A model generated the notes under the pieces. That model was not told the origin of the DNA. It was given only the letters and a program-made list of their open reading frames with translations, and searched no databases. A stretch of DNA of 43,399 nucleotides from Spirosoma sp. (lineage in GTDB: Bacteria; Bacteroidota; Bacteroidia; Cytophagales; Spirosomataceae). The number at the start of each line of letters is the position of its first letter. Within the stretch, counting starts at the first letter, position 1. A program made the translations under genes and the position numbers. This document shows, piece after piece, positions 8,607-16,966 of the stretch. The stretch spans positions 1-43,399 of the forward strand of contig JACMPG010000317.1 in assembly GCA_014377625.1 (NCBI GenBank). The letters are read 5' to 3'.

Positions 8607-8643
8607 AAGGTTCTCCGCATGATCGGGGAACCTTATCTTTTTT
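8607..8643 (+). terminator. Rho-independent terminator after the secreted-protein gene
   Basis: A 10-bp stem (AAGGTTCTCC / GGGGAACCTT, with one G-U pair) and 8-nt loop are followed by ATCTTTTTTG. It is about 100 bp after the stop codon at 8507. Confidence 0.8.
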
Positions 8644-8680
8644 GTGGGTAGTACCAAAATTTCGGTTCTACTGTAACAAC

Positions 8681-8713
8681 AAAAAAGCCGCTCCTCAATT
8701 CGGGAACGGCTTT
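8681..8713 (-). terminator. Rho-independent terminator for the receptor gene on the minus strand
   Basis: Read on the minus strand this is an 11-bp stem (AAAGCCGTTCC / GGAGCGGCTTT) with 8-nt loop and then a TTTTTT tract. One position pairs as G-U only in the minus-strand RNA; on the plus strand it is a C-A mismatch. It therefore serves the gene ending at 8819. Confidence 0.75.
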
Positions 8714-8818
8714 CGCATCTTCTTAACCTAAACTTAATTTCAATCAACGGATGAGCGAATATCCTCTCCGGCGTCAGCCCGCCTGCGCCAACCTATTCGC
8801 TCATTCACGTATTCACAA

Positions 8819-11329
8819 CTAATTCTGTCCTCCCGCCCGGCTCTGTTCGACACTGGTGGCGGACTGACGCTGGCGGGCGGCTTTCACGTCCTGATTGCCG
8901 AAGCGGTACGTGAACGTGGCCCGAATCTGGCGGCTCTCCCAACGCGAGGCTACCGAGAAGTTGATGTCCTGTACCACTGCCGTACCCCGGAATCGGTTGA
9001 GCCAGAACGGGTCGTTGATGTTGAGCTTGATGTTTCCCTTGCCGTTCATGACCTTCTTCTGGATACCGATGGTAAACCCGCCCTGGGGCCTCGACCGATA
9101 GAATCCGTACTGCGATGCCGAATTATACCAGCCCGCCAACTCTGCCGAAAGCGTTTTGCTCAGCGTGAAATTATTGGACGAGTACAGGTTATAAGCCACC
9201 AGTTTCACCCCATACGGCTGGCCGGAATAGACTGTCTGATAGTCCTGGTAGTAGCCACTAATGTTATTCTGTATTTTCCACCATTTGGCTACCTCCACCG
9301 GAAAACTCACGTTCAGGCTCAGGTTATCCAGATGGCCCAGGTTTTCAGGCGTTACGAACGTGATATTCTTTTCGGGTATCTGCCGGGGGGTTTCACGGTT
9401 GATAAAATCGGTGGTGCGGCTAAAGCCCAGCGTTGTGGTTACAGCGTCTTTGTACACGTGCGTCAGCTCAACCGAGTTAGTGTATTGCGGACGCAGAAAG
9501 GGGTTACCCTGCTGATAGGTGTACGGATCGAGGTAAAACACGAAGGGGTTCAGATTCTGGTAGTCGGGTCGGTCAATCCGGCGGCTGTATGACAGGTTTA
9601 GTACGTTAGTCGAGTCAAGTTGGCGCGACAGAAACACCGTTGGGAATAAATTCAGGTAGTTGCGGTCTACGCGCTGATTGAGGGTAACCGAGTTACCTAC
9701 TGAGTGCGTATGTTCGGCCCGCAGTCCGGTCTGGAATTTGAGTTTGCCAATCTTACCGGCGTAATTAACGTAGGCCGCGTTAATATTCTCGTCGTACAGA
9801 AAATGGTTGGAGCGGCTGGCGTCGAATAAAAACACCTTCGTTTCCTGTTGCAGCGTATCAAAAATCGTGTTGTTGTCGGCCTTCACCAGGCTGCTTTTCA
9901 GGCCCGTTTCAAACTTCGCGCCGTTTTTGAGCGGATGCACATAATCCGTTTTGAACGCCATGATACTGATAGTCGAGGGCATCCGGTTCCGCAAATCCTG
10001 ATTGGATCGGATTGACTCACCATTATCGTTGCGGTACGTGGTGCTGAGGTTAGAGAGGTTAGTACTGTTGTAGTGTACGTAGTCAACGTCGGCAGTCCAC
10101 TCCCGGCCTTTGCCATCAAAATCGTACTTGTAATTCAGGTTGCCGGTATAGTTGGTGAGCGGCTCTTTCGAGTAAGACTGCGTAATGGCCCGGCTCGTCA
10201 ATCCGTAGTTATCGTTGAAGATGAGCGTATTATTCTGCCCATCGGATTGCCAGTTGTTCACGAATCCGTTGACCATCACCCCTACCGTACTTTTCTGGCT
10301 GACGTAATAATCCAGCCCGGCCTTGTATGAATGACCCACAAACTGACTGGGCCGGTACGACTGTTGCTGGAAATAGGTCGTTTGCCCATTGAAGGGAATC
10401 GTCCGGTCAATGTCGGTAGCGTTGCCGCTCTGCCGGTTCACGTAGCTGTAATTGCCGAAGACGTTGATTTTGCTGTCGCGGTGGTTCAGGCTGAGCGAGC
10501 TGTTGAACTTGGGCAAGTCATCTCGCTGTCCGGTCAGGGTTGGAAACCAGCCGTAGCCCCCGCCGAGAATGAACGTACCGTTGGTGCCGAAGTTTTTGTT
10601 TTTCTTCATGCGGATGTTGATAATTCCCGAATTACCAGCCGCATCGTATTTGGAGCCGGGATTGGTAATAATCTCAATCGTGGCAATGTTATCAGAAGGC
10701 GTATTTTTTAGCAGATTCGACACTTCCTGCTGCGAGAGGTAGGTCTGCTTACCGTCGATATAGACGATCACACCCGATTTTCCTTTGAGTTTAATCTGGT
10801 CGTTCTGCCGGTCGATGGTCACGCCGGGTGCTTTTTCCAGCACTTCGAGGGCCGTATTGCCACTGGCCACAATGCTGTTCTCGACGTTGACAATGGTCCG
10901 GTCAACCTGCTGTTCGATGAACGGCTTTTTGGCAACCACCTGCACTTCAGCCAGATTTTTTGATTCTTCGGTCATCATCAACGTGGGCATTTCAATGGCC
11001 GGACGCGCTTCATCGACCACGAACGGTACGCTATACGTTTTTCGAAAACCGACCTGCTGGGCCAGAATCAGGTACCGCCCGGCTCCTACATTTTCGAAGG
11101 CGTATTTTCCATCGATATCACTGATGGCTCCTTTCACCATGGTTGAGTCAGCCGCTTTAAGCAGCATCATGGTCGTAAACTCCATAGGCTTACCAGCTGA
11201 AGCGTTCACCTGTCCACTTACCGTACCGCGTGGCAGGGGCTGAGCGAAGACCACTGTCATAGACAATAACAAACTGAATAACAGAAGAATAGGCTTTAAT
11301 GAAAGGGGCATTTTTAAGGAGGGCTGCAT
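8819..11329 (-). CDS. TonB-dependent receptor-like outer-membrane beta-barrel protein (OMP_b-brl_3 family)
   Basis: About 836 residues from ATG 11329 (MQPSLKMPLSLKP). The ORF track start at 11356 overlaps a TATCTTTG promoter element, so the inner start is preferred. A signal peptide (LLLFSLLLSMTVVFAQ) is followed by a CarboxypepD_reg-like domain (GTVSGQVNASAGKPMEFTTM...SDIDGKYAFENV). Then comes a plug domain (VVAKKPFIEQQVDRTIVNVE, NTALEVLEKAPGVTIDR, VYIDGKQTYLSQQEVSNLLK, SKYDAAGNSGIINIRMKKN) and a beta barrel with LNLSYSRRIDRPDYQNLNPF, typical of OMP_b-brl_3. The role is import or signalling at the outer membrane; the ligand is unknown. There is no SusD partner next to it, and it is followed by its own terminator. 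Confidence 0.9.
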   Translation of the reverse strand: MQPSLKMPLSLKPILLLFSLLLSMTVVFAQPLPRGTVSGQVNASAGKPMEFTTMMLLKAADSTMVKGAISDIDGKYAFENVGAGRYLILAQQVGFRKTYSVPFVVDEARPAIEMPTLMMTEESKNLAEVQVVAKKPFIEQQVDRTIVNVENSIVASGNTALEVLEKAPGVTIDRQNDQIKLKGKSGVIVYIDGKQTYLSQQEVSNLLKNTPSDNIATIEIITNPGSKYDAAGNSGIINIRMKKNKNFGTNGTFILGGGYGWFPTLTGQRDDLPKFNSSLSLNHRDSKINVFGNYSYVNRQSGNATDIDRTIPFNGQTTYFQQQSYRPSQFVGHSYKAGLDYYVSQKSTVGVMVNGFVNNWQSDGQNNTLIFNDNYGLTSRAITQSYSKEPLTNYTGNLNYKYDFDGKGREWTADVDYVHYNSTNLSNLSTTYRNDNGESIRSNQDLRNRMPSTISIMAFKTDYVHPLKNGAKFETGLKSSLVKADNNTIFDTLQQETKVFLFDASRSNHFLYDENINAAYVNYAGKIGKLKFQTGLRAEHTHSVGNSVTLNQRVDRNYLNLFPTVFLSRQLDSTNVLNLSYSRRIDRPDYQNLNPFVFYLDPYTYQQGNPFLRPQYTNSVELTHVYKDAVTTTLGFSRTTDFINRETPRQIPEKNITFVTPENLGHLDNLSLNVSFPVEVAKWWKIQNNISGYYQDYQTVYSGQPYGVKLVAYNLYSSNNFTLSKTLSAELAGWYNSASQYGFYRSRPQGGFTIGIQKKVMNGKGNIKLNINDPFWLNRFRGTAVVQDINFSVASRWESRQIRATFTYRFGNQDVKAARQRQSATSVEQSRAGGQN

Positions 11330-11353
11330 AGCATTTTCATCTTTAGTACAGGG

Positions 11354-11361
11354 CAAAGATA
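11354..11361 (-). promoter_or_regulatory. Putative -7 element TATCTTTG of the receptor gene
   Basis: TATCTTTG on the minus strand matches TAnnTTTG and would place transcription start about 18-20 nt before the ATG at 11329. No convincing TTG (-33) was found at the usual distance. Confidence 0.4.
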
Positions 11362-11510
11362 GGTAGTGTGTTTTACACAGTACCTTATCTTACACGAGTG
11401 GTTTGATTGAGCGGATGAGCGGAACCAGCGTTACACTGACTGACTAATTAATTGAATTTGCGGGAGCGTTCCAGCAGAAAGAGAGGGATAAGGGATGGAA
11501 CGTTGCATTG

Positions 11511-11629
11511 TCTGAATCGTCTGAACCAAGATTTTTGCGGGATTTCAACGATTTACAGGAATTGCTGACGCCGAACGGTCCTGTCAATCGTTGAAATCCT
11601 GCAAAAATTCTGGTTCAGAATAATTCAGA
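11511..11629. repeat. Large imperfect inverted repeat, dispersed-element-like
   Basis: Arms of about 39 bp (11521-11559 and 11580-11618) pair with a few mismatches around a 20-nt loop, and a second short block (TCTGAAT / ATTCAGA) extends both arms to about 49 bp. It starts with CTGAACCAAGATTTTTGCGG. From memory, sequences of this kind recur between genes in Cytophagales genomes; this was not checked. It occupies most of the 295-bp gap between the receptor gene and the PorT-like gene, close to the stop at 11625. The rest of the gap shows nothing recognisable. Confidence 0.8.
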
Positions 11630-12371
11630 GCTTCACGCCCACTGCCCAGACGCTGCTGTCGGGCGTTTGACCAGCGCGGAAGGGACTGTTGGGTTCGTAG
11701 CGAACAAACAGTTTGGAGCAGCCCCGGAAACCCAGTTCGGTGGTCAGGCCCCAGCGCACGGGGTTGAGTTCAAACGCACCGTGGGTTCTGATAGTACGTC
11801 CGTTGTCCGGCTTTTGCGCCGTGTAGCTATCCAGACGGATTCCGGCGTAGGCACCGACACTAATAGAAAAGCCCGATTTGAGGGCTACGTTCACCATCAG
11901 CGGCAGGTTGAGCTGGGTCGTTACAAACTTCGATTTACGCAGGGGAATACTGGCGGTTTCGGCGGTAACCTGCCCGTTTCGGTCGGTTAGCACGGTGTTA
12001 TTCTCAAACATGAAGTTGTTCCAGGCCACTTCAGGACCGGTAACGAACCGAATTTTAGTCGTGCCGCTCGTGGCTACCGGAATACGTTTCTGCCAGGAGA
12101 GCGCTACAAACCGCGAACCGATAGGGCGCAGATCATACGCCGACGGCAGCGAATTACCGAAACCGTTCAGGCCCAGATAAACACTAAAATCAGTAGTTAC
12201 GCGATCTACTTTTTTAGTGAACTTCTCCGCGCGGGTTGCCGTACTGGCAGAATCTCCGGTGGTGATGGTAACAGTCGTTTGTCCAAACGAGGTGGCTGAC
12301 GTAGCGGCAATAAAGGCTGTAGTGAAAGCTGCGGTAAACGCAGTGGCGAGGCAATTCTGGATGGTTTTCAT
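11625..12371 (-). CDS. PorT-like outer-membrane beta-barrel protein
   Basis: 248 residues from ATG 12371 (MKTIQNCLATAF); the listed start 8 codons earlier adds a charged tail before the signal peptide. The signal peptide ends near ATSFGQ. The mature protein alternates hydrophobic and polar residues and carries barrel-type phrases (FVALSWQKRIPV, TQLNLPLMVNVALKSGFSISVGAYAGIRLDSY, RWGLTTELGFRGCSKLFVRYE) with terminal VWAVGVKL. This matches the general PorT/OMP_b-brl pattern of Bacteroidota. The function is unknown. It stands alone between an inverted repeat and a terminator. Confidence 0.72.
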   Translation of the reverse strand: MKTIQNCLATAFTAAFTTAFIAATSATSFGQTTVTITTGDSASTATRAEKFTKKVDRVTTDFSVYLGLNGFGNSLPSAYDLRPIGSRFVALSWQKRIPVATSGTTKIRFVTGPEVAWNNFMFENNTVLTDRNGQVTAETASIPLRKSKFVTTQLNLPLMVNVALKSGFSISVGAYAGIRLDSYTAQKPDNGRTIRTHGAFELNPVRWGLTTELGFRGCSKLFVRYEPNSPFRAGQTPDSSVWAVGVKL

Positions 12372-12506
12372 GGCGGTAGTCCGTTTTTTTGTCAAGGTTG
12401 AAGTTGAACGGTACCGATCAGCGCTAATCGTTATTCCGTAGTTGACAGGAAGATGTCAGACTACCGGGGTTGGGTTGCACGGAGACTAAAAAAAATTCTG
12501 TCGCCT

Positions 12507-12539
12507 AAAAAAAGCGTCGGTTCGTGAACCGACGCTTTT
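12507..12539 (-). terminator. Rho-independent terminator after the GH16 gene
   Basis: Stem AAAAGCGTCGGTT / AACCGACGCTTTT (13 bp, 4-nt loop) with seven T residues following on the minus strand. It is about 30 bp beyond the GH16 stop codon, and isolates that gene from the PorT-like gene downstream. Confidence 0.85.
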
Positions 12540-12569
12540 CATTTTCCTGCCCCTTTTCTTCTAGGTATC

Positions 12570-13424
12570 TCACTGATAAACACGCACATAGTCAACCTCC
12601 ATGCGTTGTGGCCAGATACTCTCGTCAATACCCTTCAAACCGCCCCAGTTACCGCCCACGGCCAGGTTCAGGATTAGAAAAAACGGCTGATCGAACGGCC
12701 ATTTATCTTCGGTACCACCCAAAATCGACCGCTCTACAGTATAGTATCGGTTGTCGTCCACAAAGAAACTGATCTGCTTATCATTCCATTCGATGGCGTA
12801 GAGATGGAATTTGTTTTCTACGTCGGCTACGGTAGTTTTTCCTTCTTTCTGGGTGCCTTTCACGTGGTTATAGGCTTCAGTATGTGCGGTTCCGTGCACC
12901 ACGCCCTGATCATAGCCAACGTGTTCCATAATGTCGAGTTCACCGCAACGGGGCCAGCCAGCGGTACCAATATTATCGCCCAGCATCCAGATAGCGGGCC
13001 AGGTACCGCGTCCTTTCGGTAGTTTGGCAAAGGCTTCGATGCGGCCATATTTCCAGCTTTGCTTACCCGCCGTCAGCAGCCGGGCCGAGCTGTACCGGTT
13101 GTTCTGGACGTCTTCTTTTCGGGCTTCGATAATGAGTTTACCGTCTTCCACGCGGGCATTTTCGGCGCGTTTATCGGTATAAAACTGAAGTTCGTTATTA
13201 CCCCAGCCACTGCCACCCACATCGTATTTCCATTTGGCGGGATCAGGCAAACCTGCCTTGTCAAATTCGTCAGACCAGACTAATTTAGGAACCGCCGGTG
13301 CCGTAGTAGCACTGGTAGGTGGAGTTACCGAAACCGGTGACGGAGTAGGCGCCACTGGATTATTGCCCTTGCAGGCGAGCAGCAGGGTGAGAAAAAAGAC
13401 GGTCATTGGCGATTGAAGCTTCAT
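12570..13424 (-). CDS. GH16 family glycoside hydrolase lipoprotein (laminarinase-like)
   Basis: 284 residues. The N terminus is a lipoprotein signal (TVFFLTLLLACKG, lipobox LLAC, C18), followed by a Pro/Thr/Ser-rich linker (about 22-46) and one GH16 domain. The catalytic motif is GELDIMEHVG (E162 nucleophile, D164, E167 acid/base), without the extra Met bulge pattern change that marks non-hydrolytic members. Other signatures are LVWSDEFD, WGNNELQFYT, YGRIEAFAKLPKGRGTWPAIWML, and PFFLILNLAVGGNWGG with WPQRMEVDYVRVYQ at the end. GH16 laminarinases cut beta-1,3(-1,4)-glucans. Here the enzyme is probably tethered to a membrane, possibly surface-exposed. It is monocistronic and has a terminator. 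Confidence 0.92.
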   Translation of the reverse strand: MKLQSPMTVFFLTLLLACKGNNPVAPTPSPVSVTPPTSATTAPAVPKLVWSDEFDKAGLPDPAKWKYDVGGSGWGNNELQFYTDKRAENARVEDGKLIIEARKEDVQNNRYSSARLLTAGKQSWKYGRIEAFAKLPKGRGTWPAIWMLGDNIGTAGWPRCGELDIMEHVGYDQGVVHGTAHTEAYNHVKGTQKEGKTTVADVENKFHLYAIEWNDKQISFFVDDNRYYTVERSILGGTEDKWPFDQPFFLILNLAVGGNWGGLKGIDESIWPQRMEVDYVRVYQ

Positions 13425-13534
13425 AGTTGTTCAAACACAGACAAAAAGAGAATTGTACAAAGAAAACAGAAAAAAAGACCCGGTGTACTCTCATGCCGGT
13501 GAAATTGCGGTTTCCTGTGTGTCAAGAATTTCTG

Positions 13535-14410
13535 CTACCTACCAAACGCCCAGGTCAGGAAATCCGGCATAATGCGGCTCCAGGTTTCCTGATTGTGCTG
13601 CCCACCGGGTATCTCAACATACCGGATATCTCGTTGGTGGTTGTAGCCTTTTTTCACGAGTTCGTCAATCAGGTCGGTGGTATCCTCAATAGAGTCAATG
13701 ATGCCGTTGTTGTTGCGGTCGCTGGTTTCGTCGTCGGTGCCGGTTTCAAACCAGAATTTCAGTGTTGGGCTGTACGTTCCTTTTCGGACCAGATCGTGCA
13801 TGATACGATCGGTTTCGTCCCGATAGCCATCGGCGGTGCTTTTACTGCGCCACCAGAACGACCCCGAAAAAACCCCCGCCCGCGCAAACCGCTCCGGGTG
13901 ATGAAATACCAGATCAAACGCCGATAAACCACCGAGCGAAAAACCCGCAAAGGCCGTCTGCGCCGGGTCATTACTAACACGGTAGTGCTTCTGAACGTAG
14001 GGCATCAGTTCGGTCAGTATGAAATCAGCGTAGCGTCCGGCTTTGCTGCCCCGTTTCATGTAATCGGCCTGAGCCGCCGTACCATACTCCTGAATCCGGT
14101 CGCCGGCGTGAATGGCCACCAGGATAAATGGCCGGATGGCCTGCTGGTGGTATAATGAATCGAGAACCTGTTGCAGGTGTAGGGCGGGCAAATCCTGTCC
14201 GTCATTCAGATACAGGGTAGCGTATGATGTATTGGTCGATTGATAACCGGGAGGCAGCACAACAGTCAGGCGAACGCTGCGGTTGAGCGGCACAGAAACC
14301 AGCGAATCATCGGACTGAACAGTTACGCCGGTCTGGGCATCGACGCGGGCCGGTACAAATTGGGTCATAATGAGGAAAACAGGCAATAGAAAACGGATCA
14401 CAGGATGCAA
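13535..14410 (-). CDS. Secreted alpha/beta-hydrolase esterase (esterase D/enterochelin-esterase-like)
   Basis: 291 residues from a TTG start at 14410. The first ATG (14368) would remove the signal peptide (IRFLLPVFLIM...VDAQ), so TTG is preferred. The family pattern is the oxyanion strand VRLTVVLPPGYQ, YLNDGQDLPAL, nucleophile elbow AGFSLGGLSA (S158), SGSFWW and a late GGQHNQETW holding the probable catalytic His. These enzymes hydrolyse esters or act on siderophores and acylated sugars; the substrate here is unknown. Between the acid and His regions lies SDRNNNGIIDSIEDTTD, which resembles a calcium-binding D-x-N-x-N-G loop. The start region overlaps the long form of the divergent kinase ORF, which argues for the kinase starting at 14561. 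Confidence 0.85.
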   Translation of the reverse strand: MHPVIRFLLPVFLIMTQFVPARVDAQTGVTVQSDDSLVSVPLNRSVRLTVVLPPGYQSTNTSYATLYLNDGQDLPALHLQQVLDSLYHQQAIRPFILVAIHAGDRIQEYGTAAQADYMKRGSKAGRYADFILTELMPYVQKHYRVSNDPAQTAFAGFSLGGLSAFDLVFHHPERFARAGVFSGSFWWRSKSTADGYRDETDRIMHDLVRKGTYSPTLKFWFETGTDDETSDRNNNGIIDSIEDTTDLIDELVKKGYNHQRDIRYVEIPGGQHNQETWSRIMPDFLTWAFGR

Positions 14411-14560
14411 AATAGAGAATTATTTTGGCACCGGCCTATCCGTCACCTGGCTTGCCACAGGGTTAATACCCGGCTGGGCGTCACGCGGCTCAAAAACTAC
14501 CGTCTGTATAGACACAAATACGGGTCGATACGGTACATTCACGGGCAACCCCACGGCCAC

Positions 14561-15937
14561 ATGCAATTCGCCTTCGTCAATTATAGTGATCTACGCCTGT
14601 TTCTGGATGGGATGCTGGCTATGATGGCCCTGTATTCGATATTGTGTTTTGTACAGCAACGCAAAACAATTTACTGGCAATACGCCCTGTACATCAGTTG
14701 CATGACGCTGACGTTCCGGCTCGATGATACCGACTATACGCAGGCAGGCTACGTACCAGGGGCCAATATTCTGGTAGTTGTTATCGAGTCAACCGCCTTT
14801 CTGCTGTACATCCGGTTTGCGATTTTACTGATGAATATTCGCCAGAATGACCCGTTCAGCTATCGGCTGCTGCGGTTCATATTCTGGTTTCTGGTAGCCG
14901 AAACTGCACTGGAAACGCTGCTCTGGGCTACAGATGTGCCGGTAGAAACCCGCACCCTTGTGTATAGTGTAGGGCGTTTTTTGATGGCAGGCGGGGCATT
15001 GGTGGTTGTGCCACGCATTCTGAAACTGCGGCAGCAGGTAGTCAAATACTTCATTGTTGGTTCGTCATGTTTCATTTTTGGATGCGTACTGGCTCTGATG
15101 CTCAACTACATACCAAATCTTTTTTTGAAGGACCCGGCTAATCCGCTCACGTTTCCCGTAACATACATACAGCTTGGCGTAACAGTTGAGGTGCTGTGCT
15201 TTACCCTCGGCATTGCCCTGCTGAACCAGCAAACCGAGCGCGACCGGCTCAATTTCCAAACCGAACTGATTAAGCAGTTTCGCGAAAACGAACGCAAACA
15301 AACGCAACTCCAGCGCATCCGCGACGACATTGCCCGCGACCTCCACGACGATCTCGGTGCTGATCTCGGCGGTATCAGCCTGCTCAGCGATGCAGCCACC
15401 CGCCAGCTTGCCGGCCAACCCGATCAGGCCCGGCTTACGCTCCGGCTCATCGGCGAGACCGCCCGCACCGTAAGCCGGACCATGCGCGAAATTGTCAGTA
15501 GCTTACGCGCAGCTGCACCCGAAGCGGCTGATTTTGGTCTGCGGCTGCGCGAAACCGCCTACACACTGTTTGAACACGCCCCCGCCGAACTGCATTTCGA
15601 TCTGCCCGACCAGCCCCCTACCCGGCTGATGACCAGCCGCCAGCAGCGGGAACTGTTTCTGATGTACAAAGAGATACTTCACAACACGCTGCGTCATGCC
15701 GATGCCCGCCATGTTTGGGTACACTGGTACCACCAGAGTCAGACTACCTGCCTGAGTGTACGTGACGACGGGCGGGGCTTCCGGCCTGAGACAATCGGGC
15801 CGGGTGGCAACGGTCTGGCCAGTCTGCACCAGCGGGCCAGCGACCTCCAGGCCACCCTCCAGATCGATACCGCACCGGGACAGGGAACCACCCTGACCGT
15901 TTGCGTACCACTCCTGACTGCTGTTCAGCCAGCCTGA
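14561..15937 (+). CDS. Membrane sensor histidine kinase (HisKA_3/7TM type), orphan
   Basis: 458 residues from ATG 14561 (MQFAFVNYSDLRLFLDGML). The listed start at 14405 adds 52 Arg/His-rich residues unlike a membrane protein N terminus and overlaps the divergent gene. About seven hydrophobic segments (LAMMALYSILCFV to VEVLCFTLGIALL) precede a coiled linker (QQTERDRLNFQTELIKQFREN). The dimerisation/phosphoacceptor box is RIRDDIARDLHDDLGADLGG, and the HATPase has EILHNTLRHADARHV (N box), VRDDGRGF (G1) and GNGLASLHQRA (G2). This is a NarL-type partner kinase by structure, but no response regulator gene is next to it. Confidence 0.88.
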   Translation: MQFAFVNYSDLRLFLDGMLAMMALYSILCFVQQRKTIYWQYALYISCMTLTFRLDDTDYTQAGYVPGANILVVVIESTAFLLYIRFAILLMNIRQNDPFSYRLLRFIFWFLVAETALETLLWATDVPVETRTLVYSVGRFLMAGGALVVVPRILKLRQQVVKYFIVGSSCFIFGCVLALMLNYIPNLFLKDPANPLTFPVTYIQLGVTVEVLCFTLGIALLNQQTERDRLNFQTELIKQFRENERKQTQLQRIRDDIARDLHDDLGADLGGISLLSDAATRQLAGQPDQARLTLRLIGETARTVSRTMREIVSSLRAAAPEAADFGLRLRETAYTLFEHAPAELHFDLPDQPPTRLMTSRQQRELFLMYKEILHNTLRHADARHVWVHWYHQSQTTCLSVRDDGRGFRPETIGPGGNGLASLHQRASDLQATLQIDTAPGQGTTLTVCVPLLTAVQPA

Positions 15938-16017
15938 GATTTTGCTCCTGATCGGGCAGCGTTGTTGCGGTTCCTGACTATTTGGGCTAATTTAGCCCCG
16001 TTTATAACTACCTAAAA

Positions 16018-16130
16018 AAGTTGTTACGCAGAGATTCACGGAGAGAAAAGAGATTCGCAGAGAAGTTAAGACTCAGAAAAAAAACCTCTGCGAATCTCTT
16101 TTCTCTCCGTGAATCTCTGCGTAACAACTT
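16018..16130. repeat. Perfect 45-bp inverted repeat
   Basis: 16018-16062 and 16086-16130 are exact reverse complements (45 bp), separated by a 23-nt AT-rich spacer. The arm begins AAGTTGTTACGCAGAGATTC. It lies between the kinase and the esterase gene, and would form a very stable hairpin in either RNA. I recall CGCAGAGATTCACGGAG-type sequences as a common intergenic repeat in Bacteroidota genomes; this is memory, not a search. The upstream GTG used by the ORF track for the esterase (16109) lies inside the right arm. Confidence 0.95.
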
Positions 16131-16141
16131 CAAAAACTACC

Positions 16142-16846
16142 GTGCAGGAAACGTATAGAAAATGGTATTCACACCACCTCGGCAGAGACATGGAGATGCT
16201 GGTGTATGGCAACTGGGGCTACCCCGTGCTGATGTTTCCCACCTCGATGGGTCATTATTACGAATATAAAGATTTTGGACTGACCGATTCGGTAAAGTGG
16301 TTTGTCGAGACGGGAAAAATCAAACTGTATTGCATTGACAGCATCGACAAGGACAGTTTTTATGGACGGCACCTGCACCCCGGCACCAAAATCTGGAACC
16401 AGGTTTTGTACGACAAATTTCTGCACGAAGAACTGGTACCTGGTATTCAGCGCGAATGCAACGAGCAGAAAATTGGTGTGGCGGGTGTGAGTTTCGGCGG
16501 CTACCACGCGCTTAACTTCGCCTTCAAACACCCCGAACAGGTGGGCAATATGATCTCGCTCAGCGGGGCATTCGATATCAAATCGTTCATGCGGGGGTAC
16601 TACGATCAGAACGTGTATTTCAACAACCCACCCGATTTCCTGCCCAACGACCCCAACCCCGAACTACACCACATCAACATCATACTGGGCACGACCGAAT
16701 ACGATATCTGCAAAGACGATAACTACAAGATGTCGGGTATTCTGAACAGCAAGGGCATCCGGCACACGCTCGACGTATCGCCCTGGGGCGACCATGACTG
16801 GCCCGTCTGGAAAGAGCAGTTGCCGAAGTATTTTAGCTGGCTTTGA
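16142..16846 (+). CDS. Esterase-family alpha/beta hydrolase
   Basis: 234 residues from GTG 16142 (VQETYRKWYSHHLGRDMEML), which matches the usual beginning of this family as I recall it. The ORF track start at 16109 lies in a repeat arm and is rejected; ATG 16190 is the only other option and would cut into the conserved N terminus. Signatures are VYGNWGYPVLMFPTSMGHYYE, IKLYCIDSIDKDSFY, nucleophile elbow AGVSFGGYHALNFAFKHP and the C-terminal DVSPWGDHDWPVWKEQL with the likely catalytic His. No signal peptide is seen, so it is cytoplasmic. It is followed after 120 bp by an ATP-grasp gene on the same strand; the function of the pair is unknown. Confidence 0.85.
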   Translation: MQETYRKWYSHHLGRDMEMLVYGNWGYPVLMFPTSMGHYYEYKDFGLTDSVKWFVETGKIKLYCIDSIDKDSFYGRHLHPGTKIWNQVLYDKFLHEELVPGIQRECNEQKIGVAGVSFGGYHALNFAFKHPEQVGNMISLSGAFDIKSFMRGYYDQNVYFNNPPDFLPNDPNPELHHINIILGTTEYDICKDDNYKMSGILNSKGIRHTLDVSPWGDHDWPVWKEQLPKYFSWL

Positions 16847-16966
16847 GTGCCGTTTTAGAACATCATCTTAAAACGGTGTTATGAAGTAAAGCGACTACGC
16901 AGACGCTCTTATTCATCCCGTCAATAACAACGTAACCAATCCAACGGCGTTACAGCCGCTACTCCA

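Noticed and set aside
14405-14560. Long N-terminal extension of the histidine kinase
   Set aside because: Arg/His-rich, no membrane or domain character, and overlaps the divergent esterase start; ATG 14561 fits the membrane protein better.
16109-16141. Upstream GTG start for the esterase
   Set aside because: Lies inside the 45-bp inverted repeat arm; the family N terminus starts at GTG 16142.
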